From JBGSBR01 sp041730495 (GTDB lineage Bacteria; Patescibacteriota; Microgenomatia; UBA1406; GWC2-37-13): 64,000 nt of DNA. The notes below the pieces were generated by a model. The model had not been told where the DNA came from and did no database searches. It was given only the letters and a program-made list of their open reading frames with translations. The translations under genes were made by a program, and so were the position numbers. Position 1 is the stretch's first letter, and the number at the start of each line of letters is the position of its first letter. Location: NCBI GenBank assembly GCA_041730495.1, contig JBGSBR010000002.1:30094-94093 (forward strand), written 5' to 3'. Positions 8,749 to 16,406 of this stretch are shown in pieces.

Positions 8749-10128
8749 ATGACACAAGGAAAAGTAATATCTATCAGAGGCGTCGTTGTCGACATCCAGT
8801 TTCCTGAAGATCAAACACCAAATATTTATGATGCACTCGTAATGGAGGGCAAAGGTCAAGAACGAGTCGTTTTCGAGGTCGAAGCTATCTTGGATGCAGG
8901 ACTTGTCCGCACCGTAGCTATGTCCAATGTTTTCGGTCTCAAACGAGGCTCAGTAGTCAAAAACACAGGTAAACCAATTACTGTCCCTGTGGGTGATGTT
9001 GGTTTAGGCCGTATCTTCAATGTACTCGGTGAGCCAATTGATGAAGGTGGTCCCGTAAAATCTGAACACAATCTGTCAATTCATCGTCAAGCTCCAACAC
9101 TTGCTGAACAATCTGTAACTGAAGAAGTATTCGAAACAGGTATCAAAGTCATCGATCTGATCGCCCCACTTCTCAAGGGTGGAAAAGCCGCTATTTTCGG
9201 AGGCGCAGGTGTCGGTAAGACTGTCACCATTCAAGAGTTGATCCGCAACGTAGCCAAAGAGCACGAGGGTGTCTCGGTCTTCGCTGGCGTCGGTGAACGT
9301 ACTCGTGAAGGAAATGATCTTTGGAACGAGATGAAAGAGACCAAAGTACTTGATAGTACCGTCTTGGTCTTCGGACAGATGAATGAACCACCAGGTAACC
9401 GTCTTCGTGTCGCACTCACTGGTGTCACCATGGCAGAGCATTTCCGTGATGAAAAAGGCATGGATGTACTCTTATTTATCGATAATATCTTCCGTTTCGC
9501 ACAAGCAGGATCTGAAGTATCAGCACTCTTGGGTCGTATCCCATCTGCTGTAGGATATCAGCCTACACTCGCATCAGAGATGGCTGCTCTTCAAGAGCGT
9601 ATTACTTCCACCAAAAAAGGATCGATTACATCACTCCAAGCTGTGTACATCCCAGCTGATGATTATACCGATCCAGCACCTGTGGCAACATTCGCACACT
9701 TAGATGCATCAATCTCACTTGAGCGTGCACTAGCTGAGCAAGCATTGTTCCCAGCTATTGATCCACTGGCATCCACATCACGTGCACTGACACCACGAGT
9801 CGTGGGACAAGAGCATTATGATGTTGCACAAGGTGTCATCAAGACATTACAGCGCTACAAAGACTTACAAGATATCATTGCAATCTTGGGTATGGAAGAG
9901 CTCTCAGATGCTGACAAAAAAACAGTTTCACGAGCCCGTCGTATTCAACGTTTCTTGACACAACCTATGAACGTCGCCGAACCATTTACTGGTCGTCCAG
10001 GACGCTATGTCAAGATCGCAGAGACAGTCAAAGGCTTCAAAGAGATCCTTGAAGGCTTACATGATGATAAACCTGAAACAGCTTTCTATATGAAAGGCAC
10101 CATTGAAGAAGTTGCTCAAGCAGCCTAA
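8749..10128 (+). CDS. atpD: F-type ATP synthase subunit beta
   Basis: 459 aa, normal length. This is the catalytic F1 subunit. Walker A is GGAGVGKT, the catalytic glutamate follows in AGVGERTREGNDL, and the Walker B strand is DVLLFIDNIFRF. The DELSEED-type loop is represented by GMEELSDADKKTV. The nucleotide domain is flanked by the N-terminal barrel and a helical C-terminus. It is separated from atpG by the unknown 189-aa gene. Confidence 0.97.
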   Translation: MTQGKVISIRGVVVDIQFPEDQTPNIYDALVMEGKGQERVVFEVEAILDAGLVRTVAMSNVFGLKRGSVVKNTGKPITVPVGDVGLGRIFNVLGEPIDEGGPVKSEHNLSIHRQAPTLAEQSVTEEVFETGIKVIDLIAPLLKGGKAAIFGGAGVGKTVTIQELIRNVAKEHEGVSVFAGVGERTREGNDLWNEMKETKVLDSTVLVFGQMNEPPGNRLRVALTGVTMAEHFRDEKGMDVLLFIDNIFRFAQAGSEVSALLGRIPSAVGYQPTLASEMAALQERITSTKKGSITSLQAVYIPADDYTDPAPVATFAHLDASISLERALAEQALFPAIDPLASTSRALTPRVVGQEHYDVAQGVIKTLQRYKDLQDIIAILGMEELSDADKKTVSRARRIQRFLTQPMNVAEPFTGRPGRYVKIAETVKGFKEILEGLHDDKPETAFYMKGTIEEVAQAA

Positions 10129-10130
10129 GT

Positions 10131-10547
10131 ATGAATCTCAAAGTTATCACACCACGTAAACTAACGCTGGAAAGAGAAGTCGTGTCAATCACGGTGCCAT
10201 CCGCAAGTGGTGAGATTACGATTTTGAAGAATCATGCTAATCTGTTTTCATTGCTCAAAGAAGGTATCATCACGATCCGCACTGAGAAAGATGAAGAAGA
10301 GTACATGGCAATCGGTGGAGGCTACTTGGAAACTGATGGCAAACATATAAGTATCCTCGTCTCACGTGCATACAATCAAGAACAGATTGATGAAGATCAA
10401 ACTAAAAAAGCTATCGAAGATGCAGAAAAGTTGCTTGCAGATGCCAAAGACAAAACTGAGCGATCTGAAGCAACTGCATTACTCCGACGCTCACTTCTGG
10501 ATACCAAACTTCTCCAAAAAGTGCGTCGCCGCAAACAGCCTCATTGA
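10131..10547 (+). CDS. atpC: F-type ATP synthase subunit epsilon
   Basis: 138 aa. The N-terminal beta-sandwich (MNLKVITPRKLTLEREVVSI, then VPSASGEITILKNHANLFSLL) matches the usual P-x-G-x-x-x-I-L-x-x-H-x-x-x motif. The C-terminal two-helix part (IDEDQTKKAIEDAEKLLADA) can inhibit ATP hydrolysis in known enzymes. It starts 2 nt after atpD and is the last gene of the operon. Confidence 0.93.
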   Translation: MNLKVITPRKLTLEREVVSITVPSASGEITILKNHANLFSLLKEGIITIRTEKDEEEYMAIGGGYLETDGKHISILVSRAYNQEQIDEDQTKKAIEDAEKLLADAKDKTERSEATALLRRSLLDTKLLQKVRRRKQPH

Positions 10548-10576
10548 TTTGATATACTGTTGTCTTATTATCCGAT

Positions 10577-10597
10577 GGTAATCTCCTTGAGATTATC
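10577..10597 (+). terminator. Weak hairpin after atpC
   Basis: A 9-bp stem (GGTAATCTC / GAGATTATC, one G-U pair) with a CTT loop lies 30 nt after the atpC stop. There is no clear T-run behind it, so termination of the atp transcript here is only possible. Confidence 0.3.
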
Positions 10598-10637
10598 TTA
10601 CTCTGAACTAATAACTATTAACTCGTAACTTAAATTT

Positions 10638-12815
10638 ATGGCATTAATTATCGTCGAGTCACCGACCAAAGCACGTACCTTTAACCGTATCTTGAAATCC
10701 AAAGATTGGGGCGGGGAGTACTATGTCTTTGCGACTGTCGGTCATTTTCGCGATCTACCAGCCAAAGAGATGTCTGTCGATATTGAACATGACTTCAAAC
10801 CTACTTATGAAATCATGGAAAAGAAACAAGCTATGGTCGAAAAGCTCCAAGATCTCGCCAAAGATCATGATCGTATCATCCTCGCAACCGACTTAGATCG
10901 TGAAGGAGAATCTATCTCATATCACGTGGCACAGCTCTTGGGCTACATCAAAGAAGACTGGCCAACCTTTGATTTCTCAGAAAAAGGCAAGGTCGAACGC
11001 ATCGTCTTTCATGAAATCACACCAAAAGCACTCCAAGAAGCACTCGAACATCCACAAGAACTGCGCACAGACCTCGTAAAAGCCCAGCAAGCACGTCGTA
11101 TCCTCGATCGTGTGGTAGGATATCAGCTTTCACCACTTCTTTGGAAGAAGACGGGTAAAAACTGGTTATCTGCAGGACGTGTTCAAACTGTAGCGTTACG
11201 ATTGATCGTCGAGCGTGAAAAAGAGATCGAGAAATTCAAACTTGAGCCATATGTTCAGATCTTCGGACTATTTGAGACAGCCGAAGAGCTAAAAGCCAAG
11301 CTCGTCGACAAAGACGGTGTCGTTTACGAAGTAAAAACCAAAGTCGAGCTTTTTGATGGTACCTATGAATATGTGAAAACTACTATTGATGTCGAGCAAG
11401 CCAAAAAGATCGAAGCCGATCTGCGCAGTGATACCTTTACGATCAAAGAGATCAAAGAAGATGTGGTCGATAAATATCCACCACCACCATACACGACATC
11501 ATTGTTGCAACAAGATTCATTTCAAAAACTTGGATTTCCATCCAAGCTGACCATGCGTCTCGCACAGTCTCTATATGAAAAAGGCTTGATAACGTATCAT
11601 CGTACTGATTCTTTCAACTTGTCTGCACAGTATGTTTTTCCAGCCAAAGACTATATTGCCAAGAAATATGGAGCAGAATATGCGCTTGAAAAACCTCGTG
11701 GTTTCCGTACAAAATCCAAAAACGCACAAGAAGCACACGAAGCTATCCGTCCTACACGTGTAGAGCGAGCTTTGAATGATATTGAGGGCAAGAAGCTTAA
11801 TGCAGAAGAAAAGAAGCTGTATGATTTGATCTTCCGTCGTGCACTGGCGACTCAGATGAAAGAAGCCAAAGTGAAACAAATCACAATGACTATCAGTACG
11901 ACCAAAAGCTACAACTTCGAAGCTGTCAGTCAGCAAGTACTCTTCGATGGTTATATGAAAGTCGCTATGCCTGAGTTTGCAGAGAAGCATAAATCTGCGA
12001 TCCAGTACACACAAGGCACAACAATGACATTGAAAGATGTAGAACTCCAAGAAAAAGATACACGTCCACCATGGAGATACAACGAAGCTACATTGATTCG
12101 TACCATGGAAGAAAAAGGTATCGGCCGACCATCGACTTATGCCAGTATCATCGCTCTCATCAGTGACAAGCATTATGTCGAAAAAGAACGCCGCTATTTC
12201 AAGCCTTCGCTCCTAGGTACTGCAATCTCAGATTATCTATCTGCAGGGTTCCCAGATATCTTCAATCTTACTTTCACCGCCAAAATGGAAGACGGACTTG
12301 ATGATATCGCTAATGGTGATCAACAGCTTCTTACCTTACTGCAAGATTTCTATAAACCGTTCTCAGCAGAGCTTAGCGAAAGACAAAAAGAAACAAACAT
12401 GATCGAAGTCGCCGAAGATGTCGATCCAGATCCATGTCCAAACTGTGGTGGCAAGGTGATCGCACGCTACGGTAAATTTGGCAAGTTTTATGCCTGTGGC
12501 AACTATCCGACCTGTAAATATATCAAGCAAAACCTCAAATTTGTCACACCTGAGCAACTTTGTCCAGACTGTGGTGGTCGCATCGCGGTCAAGTATTCCT
12601 TTAAAACTCATAAACGCTTTTATGGTTGTGAAAACTATCCGAAGTGTAAATATGTAAAATTTGCCTTGAATGCAGAAGGTAAGCAGATGGTCGATAAACC
12701 GAAAGTCGAAAAGCCTGCTAAAAAAGTAGTTAAGAAGAAAACTACTAAACGTAAGACTGTAAAGAAAAAAACAACAGCTAAGAAAGCACCTGCAAAGAAA
12801 ACTGCTACCAAGTAA
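10638..12815 (+). CDS. topA: DNA topoisomerase I (type IA)
   Basis: 725 aa. The N-terminal Toprim domain begins ALIIVESPTKA and has the metal motif DLDREGE. The active-site tyrosine is Tyr320 in GLITYHRTDSF. Two C4 zinc fingers follow (CPNCGGKV..CGNYPTC and CPDCGGRI..CENYPKC). The last 40 residues form a Lys/Ala/Thr-rich tail (KKTTAKKAPAKKTATK), a typical nonspecific DNA-binding extension. The enzyme relaxes negative supercoils. The start ATG has no clear SD. A separate triple zinc-ribbon protein of the same finger type lies at 31 kb. Confidence 0.96.
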   Translation: MALIIVESPTKARTFNRILKSKDWGGEYYVFATVGHFRDLPAKEMSVDIEHDFKPTYEIMEKKQAMVEKLQDLAKDHDRIILATDLDREGESISYHVAQLLGYIKEDWPTFDFSEKGKVERIVFHEITPKALQEALEHPQELRTDLVKAQQARRILDRVVGYQLSPLLWKKTGKNWLSAGRVQTVALRLIVEREKEIEKFKLEPYVQIFGLFETAEELKAKLVDKDGVVYEVKTKVELFDGTYEYVKTTIDVEQAKKIEADLRSDTFTIKEIKEDVVDKYPPPPYTTSLLQQDSFQKLGFPSKLTMRLAQSLYEKGLITYHRTDSFNLSAQYVFPAKDYIAKKYGAEYALEKPRGFRTKSKNAQEAHEAIRPTRVERALNDIEGKKLNAEEKKLYDLIFRRALATQMKEAKVKQITMTISTTKSYNFEAVSQQVLFDGYMKVAMPEFAEKHKSAIQYTQGTTMTLKDVELQEKDTRPPWRYNEATLIRTMEEKGIGRPSTYASIIALISDKHYVEKERRYFKPSLLGTAISDYLSAGFPDIFNLTFTAKMEDGLDDIANGDQQLLTLLQDFYKPFSAELSERQKETNMIEVAEDVDPDPCPNCGGKVIARYGKFGKFYACGNYPTCKYIKQNLKFVTPEQLCPDCGGRIAVKYSFKTHKRFYGCENYPKCKYVKFALNAEGKQMVDKPKVEKPAKKVVKKKTTKRKTVKKKTTAKKAPAKKTATK

Positions 12816-12878
12816 TCCTATAATATTTGATATAATACTTCGAGCTTGTAACGATTACAAGCATTTCAAGGAGGTTCC

Positions 12879-13103
12879 ATGGATCCGGAAAAACGTCGTC
12901 CAGCCACGCCGTATGAAATAGAACAATTGCAGGTTTTTGCAGTTGGTGCCCTTGCAGGGCTCATTGCAGGGATCTTCATTGCACTCACCACGCCAGGGTT
13001 GGCGTGGTATTTACAGTGCACTATAGTGCCACTTGCAAGTGCAGGCGGCGGCATCGGTTTACTGTTTCTGTGGAAGTTGCCTGAGGATCCGCCTCAGGTC
13101 TAG
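12879..13103 (+). CDS. Small two-helix membrane protein, first gene of the 12.8-18.7 kb array
   Basis: 74 aa, no recognised family. Two hydrophobic helices (VFAVGALAGLIAGIFIALTT and YLQCTIVPLASAGGGIGLLFLW) are separated by a short Pro/Gly turn. The start is set by a strong AAGGAGG 6 nt upstream. A perfect 8-bp hairpin (GCTTGTAACGATTACAAGC, 12843-12861) lies just before that site. A CCTATAATATTTGAT block like the other array promoters lies at 12817-12831. The gene is followed by a class B long-stem element. Confidence 0.75.
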   Translation: MDPEKRRPATPYEIEQLQVFAVGALAGLIAGIFIALTTPGLAWYLQCTIVPLASAGGGIGLLFLWKLPEDPPQV

Positions 13104-13109
13104 CTTCCG

Positions 13110-13183
13110 AACCGTCGTCATACAGACGATGAACTGAAAGTATCGAATATCGGTACAAACGGTTTATCCGAGTATGACGGCGG
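13110..13183 (+). repeat. Class B long-stem 3' element, copy B1
   Basis: An outer 12-bp stem (CCGTCGTCATAC with GTATGACGGCGG, one wobble pair) encloses an inner 7-bp hairpin, GTATCGAATATCGGTAC. It begins 7 nt after the preceding stop. Copies B2 (16942-17025) and B3 (18625-18710) share the AACCGYCGYCAYAC arm, with paired substitutions. No T-run follows, so it is not a standard intrinsic terminator. Confidence 0.7.
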
Positions 13184-13300
13184 TAGTCATACCCTCTCCC
13201 GATACATATAAGCCTCGCATTATAGCCAGCTATAGCACGTGTAGTATAATTACAGTGCAATAAATGATTTATTGTAGCTCAAGAGGGCTTCCTTAATAAA

Positions 13301-13320
13301 ATTACGTATTAATACGTAAT
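13301..13320. promoter_or_regulatory. Perfect palindrome just before the SD
   Basis: A perfect 20-nt palindrome centred on ATTAAT directly abuts the TTGGAGG ribosome binding site of the next gene. As RNA it would form a stem immediately upstream of the SD. A second hairpin, CAATAAATGATTTATTG, lies at about 13258-13274. A TATAAT at 13245-13250 may be the -10 box of this unit. Confidence 0.6.
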
Positions 13321-13331
13321 TGGAGGATAAA

Positions 13332-13523
13332 ATGTCAGAACGGTTAAAAAGAAGTGTTACAGGTGGTGCTGGTGGTTTAATCGGAGGGATGATCGGCTGG
13401 TGGATTGCAACGAGTAATCCGCACTTTTCACCTCTGATTAATGCGTTTATTATCACCCTAACAGCCCTAATTGTGGCTGGTTTCTTTCAACTGTTGTGGG
13501 ATGATTTTCACCATAACACTTGA
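13332..13523 (+). CDS. Small glycine-rich membrane protein
   Basis: 63 aa, no recognised family. A basic N-terminus (MSERLKRS) is followed by a glycine-zipper-like helix (GGAGGLIGGMIGWWIA) and a second helix (AFIITLTALIVAGFFQLLW). ATG 13332 is chosen because GGAGG lies 6 nt upstream; a longer frame would start inside the SD. It resembles the protein at 12879 in size and topology. A class A 3' element follows directly. Confidence 0.7.
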   Translation: MSERLKRSVTGGAGGLIGGMIGWWIATSNPHFSPLINAFIITLTALIVAGFFQLLWDDFHHNT

Positions 13524-13530
13524 GTTAAAA

Positions 13531-13665
13531 CGCCGGCAGCGATAAAGCCAAATTTGATCTGGCGTAATGTCAGATCATGGTAGCTGGGATGATCCAGAGC
13601 AAAACTTAGGAGAAATGCTCTCCTAGACCTAAGCTCATACAGATCTCCCAGCTACCAAGTCGTAC
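13531..13665 (+). repeat. Class A long-stem 3' element, copy A1
   Basis: It contains, in order, a small GGC/GCC hairpin, a hairpin GATCTGGC/GTCAGATC, then the signature stem GGTAGCTGGGAT (13579-13590) with TCCCAGCTACC (13646-13656), then GTCGTAC. Inside the stem is a nested hairpin CTTAGGAGA...TCTCC...CTAAG. Copies A2 and A3 keep the signature stem and tail, while their inner helices differ but still pair. Confidence 0.8.
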
Positions 13666-13688
13666 AATCTCCTTTAAACCTATAATAT

Positions 13689-13717
13689 TTGATTCTTAAG
13701 GCTTCATAAGCTATAAT
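13689..13717 (+). promoter_or_regulatory. Array promoter 1
   Basis: TTGATT, 17 nt, TATAAT. The -35 box is embedded in the block CCTATAATATTTGAT, which recurs with the same 17-nt spacing at 14730, 16319 and 17068. Confidence 0.75.
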
Positions 13718-13720
13718 TGA

Positions 13721-13776
13721 GTTATTGTGGCAACACAATGCTTAACAACTCGTCAGCCATGGAAAGGAGAAAAAAC
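13721..13776 (+). promoter_or_regulatory. Conserved leader, copy 1
   Basis: This 56-nt 5' leader contains TTGTGGCAACA, TTAACAAC and GCCATGGAAAGGAGAAAA. It shares these with the leader at 16348-16406. GAGTTATTG and the later CAAT..AACTC can pair. The AAAGGAG is the ribosome binding site for ATG 13777. Confidence 0.65.
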
Positions 13777-14154
13777 ATGGCATTTAAAGTTTTTTTGAGG
13801 GAACTCAAGAAACTCATTGTCGTTTGGAAGAGAAATTTCCGTCGTGCAGCGCAATTCAGTTACCGCATTTTTATGCGGAACAGAATCCAGCTGTTGTTGG
13901 CCTACTTTTGGTCGTGGGGATTGTATACAGTAGTTTATGTTGGCTCCATCAAGTATTTTATGTATGGAGTTTTAACAGGTCTTCTTGTATCGTTGCCATT
14001 CATAGTAGTTGCCGGGATATTCGCTGTAAGTGCCGTAATGATAATGAAAATGCAAAAAATCACTATGGCAAATGTACAAGCATACTTGACAGATCCGCTC
14101 GACATTCCGGTCGTAGAAATTGAAGTCCGAGAATTGAATGATTTCGGACTGTAA
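13777..14154 (+). CDS. Small basic membrane protein of the array
   Basis: 125 aa, unknown. A strongly basic N-terminal 45 residues (RELKKLIVVWKRNFRRAAQF) is followed by two long hydrophobic helices (LLAYFWSWGLYTVVYVG and GLLVSLPFIVVAGIFAVSAV). A 40-residue tail ends in VEIEVRELNDFGL. ATG 13777 is preferred because AAAGGAG lies 7 nt upstream; a longer frame would begin before the predicted transcript start. It forms a two-gene unit with the next gene, 39 nt downstream. Confidence 0.72.
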   Translation: MAFKVFLRELKKLIVVWKRNFRRAAQFSYRIFMRNRIQLLLAYFWSWGLYTVVYVGSIKYFMYGVLTGLLVSLPFIVVAGIFAVSAVMIMKMQKITMANVQAYLTDPLDIPVVEIEVRELNDFGL

Positions 14155-14193
14155 CAATTGTCGTTTGGCGAATCACGCACAAGGAGTAATGTA

Positions 14194-14553
14194 ATGCCGA
14201 CACAAATTGATCCCACCGCATGCTTGATTTTTTTTGCAATCCTGTATGCGATTGGTGTTCGTATCTGGGACAGAGTGACAGAGTCGCAAGAGCGGAAGAT
14301 TTTTGGCAAAGTTTACGCAATAGTTAGCTACATCCTTTGTATTCAAGGAAGTACATCAAAGCAAGCAGCCAGAATGAAGCCGCAACAGGCGATCAAAAAA
14401 TTGCTAAAGGAGCTACCACCTCAAGTAATGCGAGTAGAGATCGAGGGTCTCTACGAAAAAAGAAAATCAGGGTCGGAAGTATGGTATTTAGAACAAGTCG
14501 TGCAGTACATGCACGAGCTCTATCCAGAATTCGATCTGATTAAAATCAAATAG
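14194..14553 (+). CDS. Membrane-anchored protein with the shared array domain (copy 1)
   Basis: 119 aa. One transmembrane helix (CLIFFAILYAIGVRIW) is followed by a cytoplasmic part with the array domain: KLLKELPPQV, then EGLYEKRKSG, then VWYLEQVVQYMHEL. The same LP-x-x-V...G-L...R-x-S-G-x-x-x-W...V-x-x-Y-I-x-x-L pattern occurs in the proteins at 14856, 15805, 16407 and 17640. ATG 14194 has AAGGAG 8 nt upstream. No known family is recognised. It is followed by class A element A2. Confidence 0.75.
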   Translation: MPTQIDPTACLIFFAILYAIGVRIWDRVTESQERKIFGKVYAIVSYILCIQGSTSKQAARMKPQQAIKKLLKELPPQVMRVEIEGLYEKRKSGSEVWYLEQVVQYMHELYPEFDLIKIK

Positions 14554-14555
14554 AA

Positions 14556-14695
14556 TCTCAACTTAGTTGAGCGCTTGGCAGCGAGAAGCCAATTGACCTC
14601 ATTGTAGGTCGGTAGCTGGGATAACAGTTGATGTATGATGTAAAGGAAAAGCTCTTTTACTTAACACAATACATGTTCCCAGCTACCAGTCGTAC
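14556..14695 (+). repeat. Class A long-stem 3' element, copy A2
   Basis: The hairpin CTCAACTTAGTTGAG comes first, then a GGC/GCC stem, then GACCT/AGGTC. The signature stem follows, GGTAGCTGGGA (14611-14621) with TCCCAGCTACC (14677-14687), then GTCGTAC (14689-14695). The inner hairpin is AAAGGAAAAGCTCTTTT. Nearly all of the 302-nt gap 14554-14855 is accounted for by this element, the promoter at 14730 and the leader that follows it. Confidence 0.8.
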
Positions 14696-14729
14696 CTTCT
14701 TTAAATTTATTTTATTTAACCCATAATAT

Positions 14730-14758
14730 TTGTCTATTTATATGTCTTGAAGTATAAT
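14730..14758 (+). promoter_or_regulatory. Array promoter 2
   Basis: TTGTCT, 17 nt, TATAAT, preceded by the shared CCATAATATT block. The leader after it (about 14765-14855) has an AAAGGAGG at 14783-14791 not directly linked to a gene, and a segment ATTATTGCGGCACATTAAATT resembling part of the other leaders. Confidence 0.7.
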
Positions 14759-14855
14759 TACGCTGCAATACGAGTAATAACACCAAAGGAGGTGAAAGAA
14801 AATTATTGCGGCACATTAAATTTTAGACGGCTGAATTAAAGAAAGGAATGGATCC

Positions 14856-15212
14856 ATGGGAGAACTCACTATCAGTTGTCTCTTTAGCCTGTGTATTATG
14901 GCTGGAGGTATTGCATTCTTTTTCCAAATTGTAGATTTTGAAAAAAAACAGAAGTTGCAAAAAGCTAGTGATTTAGAAAGCTATTTGCAGGAACTGGAAA
15001 ATTCTAGAACGGATTTGAAAGGAATTGAGTTGGAAGCTGAAATGCGTCGTACATGTCGAAAAATTCTGGCATTACTACCAGATCAAGTACGCGTTTTTCG
15101 TATGAAAGGTTTACAGGAAAGTCGTGAAAGCGGCACAGTAGAATGGACGCCAAACTCGGTCAAAGGGTACGTTCGTACCCTACGACTCGAAGTACAAAAT
15201 AGGAGTAAATAA
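14856..15212 (+). CDS. Membrane-anchored protein with the shared array domain (copy 2)
   Basis: 118 aa. The N-terminal helix (ISCLFSLCIMAGGIAFFFQI) is followed by a charged linker likely to be coiled coil. The array domain then reads KILALLPDQV, KGLQESRESG, EWTPNSVKGYVRTLR. It is the first gene of a four-gene operon whose members overlap or abut: its TAA shares an A with the next ATG, so translation is coupled. The operon holds two copies of the domain, at its first and last genes. Confidence 0.75.
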   Translation: MGELTISCLFSLCIMAGGIAFFFQIVDFEKKQKLQKASDLESYLQELENSRTDLKGIELEAEMRRTCRKILALLPDQVRVFRMKGLQESRESGTVEWTPNSVKGYVRTLRLEVQNRSK

Positions 15213-15508
15213 TGACAGTTCTCACTCCTGGCGAGCGCATCGCCAAGTTCTTCAGCGACTATACGAAGCCACTAGTAGTAGTGGTTATGGTGGTCGCGTG
15301 GTACTTCGGAGTCCCATTTGCTTATGTTGAGATGGGACCCATCGGCATTTTAGCGGGGTTTATTCTGACTCCGCTCGTTGTTATTTGGGGATTTGTAGTA
15401 GTCTACTTGTTGCTTAAGGCAGCATTTAGTCTTATCATCTCACCAATCTTGAGCGTACTTCAACTTGACCCCGCACTCTACAATCCGTTTTTGCAAAGAA
15501 AGGAGTAA
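15212..15508 (+). CDS. Array membrane protein, hydrophobic type (copy 1)
   Basis: 98 aa. An amphipathic N-terminus (GERIAKFFSDY) is followed by two long hydrophobic stretches (PLVVVVMVVAWYFGVPF and GILAGFILTPLVVIWGFVVVYLL). A final amphipathic helix ends in FLQRKE. Layout and size resemble the protein at 17180, so the two may be paralogues. AGGAG lies 7 nt before ATG. No family is recognised. Confidence 0.7.
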   Translation: MTVLTPGERIAKFFSDYTKPLVVVVMVVAWYFGVPFAYVEMGPIGILAGFILTPLVVIWGFVVVYLLLKAAFSLIISPILSVLQLDPALYNPFLQRKE

Positions 15509-15511
15509 CGA

Positions 15512-15808
15512 ATGAAACTCAACTCAGCGCAAATGCTTCTACTTTTATCTGTCGCACTTGTGCTACTAAGTTTCCAATTAGTTTTTAGTACAAATACAAA
15601 CAACACGAACGTTAACTCGCAACAGATCGAGCTGCCAGTGGAAAGTCACTGGGAAGGAATCTATTATGATTCCGACAGTGAAACTTCGCGAGTAAATACA
15701 GGGAATAATTTAAGTTCATGTCCGCCAGCATACATGGGTGGGTTTCTCATTACCTGTAAGGTAAATGGGACACCGCAACCGGTCTACAACACAGGAGGAG
15801 AGAAGTGA
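15512..15808 (+). CDS. Secreted or anchored array protein with a W..YxDS motif (copy 1)
   Basis: 98 aa. The N-terminal hydrophobic segment (MLLLLSVALVLLSFQLVFS) is a signal or anchor. The rest is hydrophilic and extracytoplasmic by topology. The segment HWEGIYYDSDSETSRV resembles DWKAVYFDSAGNRQEV in the protein at 17968. Two cysteines (SCPPAY and ITCKV) could form a disulfide and are also conserved there (PCPFTY, DECLV). GTGA overlaps the next gene. Confidence 0.68.
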   Translation: MKLNSAQMLLLLSVALVLLSFQLVFSTNTNNTNVNSQQIELPVESHWEGIYYDSDSETSRVNTGNNLSSCPPAYMGGFLITCKVNGTPQPVYNTGGEK

Positions 15809-16140
15809 AAAAAATTCTATATGTTCTTATCGGAGCGCTGATTTGCGTGTGCGTGTGGGCAATCGCCCGCTACAATTACACCCAGAAGCGCATCAAAGCA
15901 AAGAACGCAAAAAAAGCGCGTAAGCTTGAGTGTTTGCTCAAGTTGCTCGCTGACCAAACAATCAGTGACGACCGGCGCGAAAGTACCACAATGAGCATTT
16001 TGGTGGAACTTCCACTATTCGTGGAGTACTTCGAAGCTTACGGTATGTCCGTATCGCGCAAACGAGGAAACGTCGAAGTCTGGGGTATTGGGCGGGTGGA
16101 ACAGTACATCGCCGAACTCTGGGCAGGATCCGCCACCTAA
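15805..16140 (+). CDS. Membrane-anchored protein with the shared array domain (copy 3)
   Basis: 111 aa from GTG 15805, with GGAGGAG upstream and a 4-nt overlap with the previous gene. The N-terminal helix (ILYVLIGALICVCVWAIARY) is followed by a basic linker (KRIKAKNAKKARK). The divergent array domain then reads ILVELPLFVEYF, SRKRGNVEVWGIGRVEQYIAELW. It closes the four-gene operon and is followed by class A element A3. Confidence 0.7.
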   Translation: MKKILYVLIGALICVCVWAIARYNYTQKRIKAKNAKKARKLECLLKLLADQTISDDRRESTTMSILVELPLFVEYFEAYGMSVSRKRGNVEVWGIGRVEQYIAELWAGSAT

Positions 16141-16160
16141 AATTTAATAGTCGTCTAAAC

Positions 16161-16288
16161 GCTAGCATCGTACTGCTAATTTTGAACCTGCATTATGTAG
16201 GTTCGGTAGCTGGGATGAGTCACTTGTGAAAGCTGAGAGAAAAGCTTTCTCGGTCATAACAAGTCTGTCACCCAGCTACCAGTCGTAC
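16161..16288 (+). repeat. Class A long-stem 3' element, copy A3
   Basis: The hairpin GAACCT/AGGTTC comes before the signature stem GGTAGCTGGG (16205-16214) with CCCAGCTACC (16271-16280), then GTCGTAC. The inner helices are ACTTGT/ACAAGT and CTGAGAGAAAAGCTTTCTCGG. The first hairpin covaries with those of A1 and A2. Confidence 0.8.
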
Positions 16289-16318
16289 TTCTTTAACTAA
16301 ATTTATAACCCATAATAT

Positions 16319-16347
16319 TTGATATCTTCAATAAATTAGACTATAAT
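16319..16347 (+). promoter_or_regulatory. Array promoter 3
   Basis: TTGATA, 17 nt, TATAAT. It sits in the shared CCATAATATTTGAT block and is nearly identical to promoter 1, including the TATAATTGAG context. Confidence 0.78.
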
Positions 16348-16406
16348 TGAGCTGTTGTGGCAACATAACATTTAACAACACGTTAGCCATGGAAAGGAGA
16401 AAACTC
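16348..16406 (+). promoter_or_regulatory. Conserved leader, copy 2
   Basis: It carries TGTTGTGGCAACATAACA, TTTAACAACACG and GCCATGGAAAGGAGAAAA, matching copy 1 at 13721. TGTTG and CAACA can pair across it. The AAAGGAG serves ATG 16407. Confidence 0.65.

Noticed and set aside
13717..13776. N-terminal extensions upstream of ATG 13777 and ATG 16407 as coding
   Set aside because: The extension would start within the -10 box, before the expected transcript start, and it contains the SD used by the downstream ATG. Similarity between the two extensions is better read as leader similarity, although a short peptide cannot be fully excluded.
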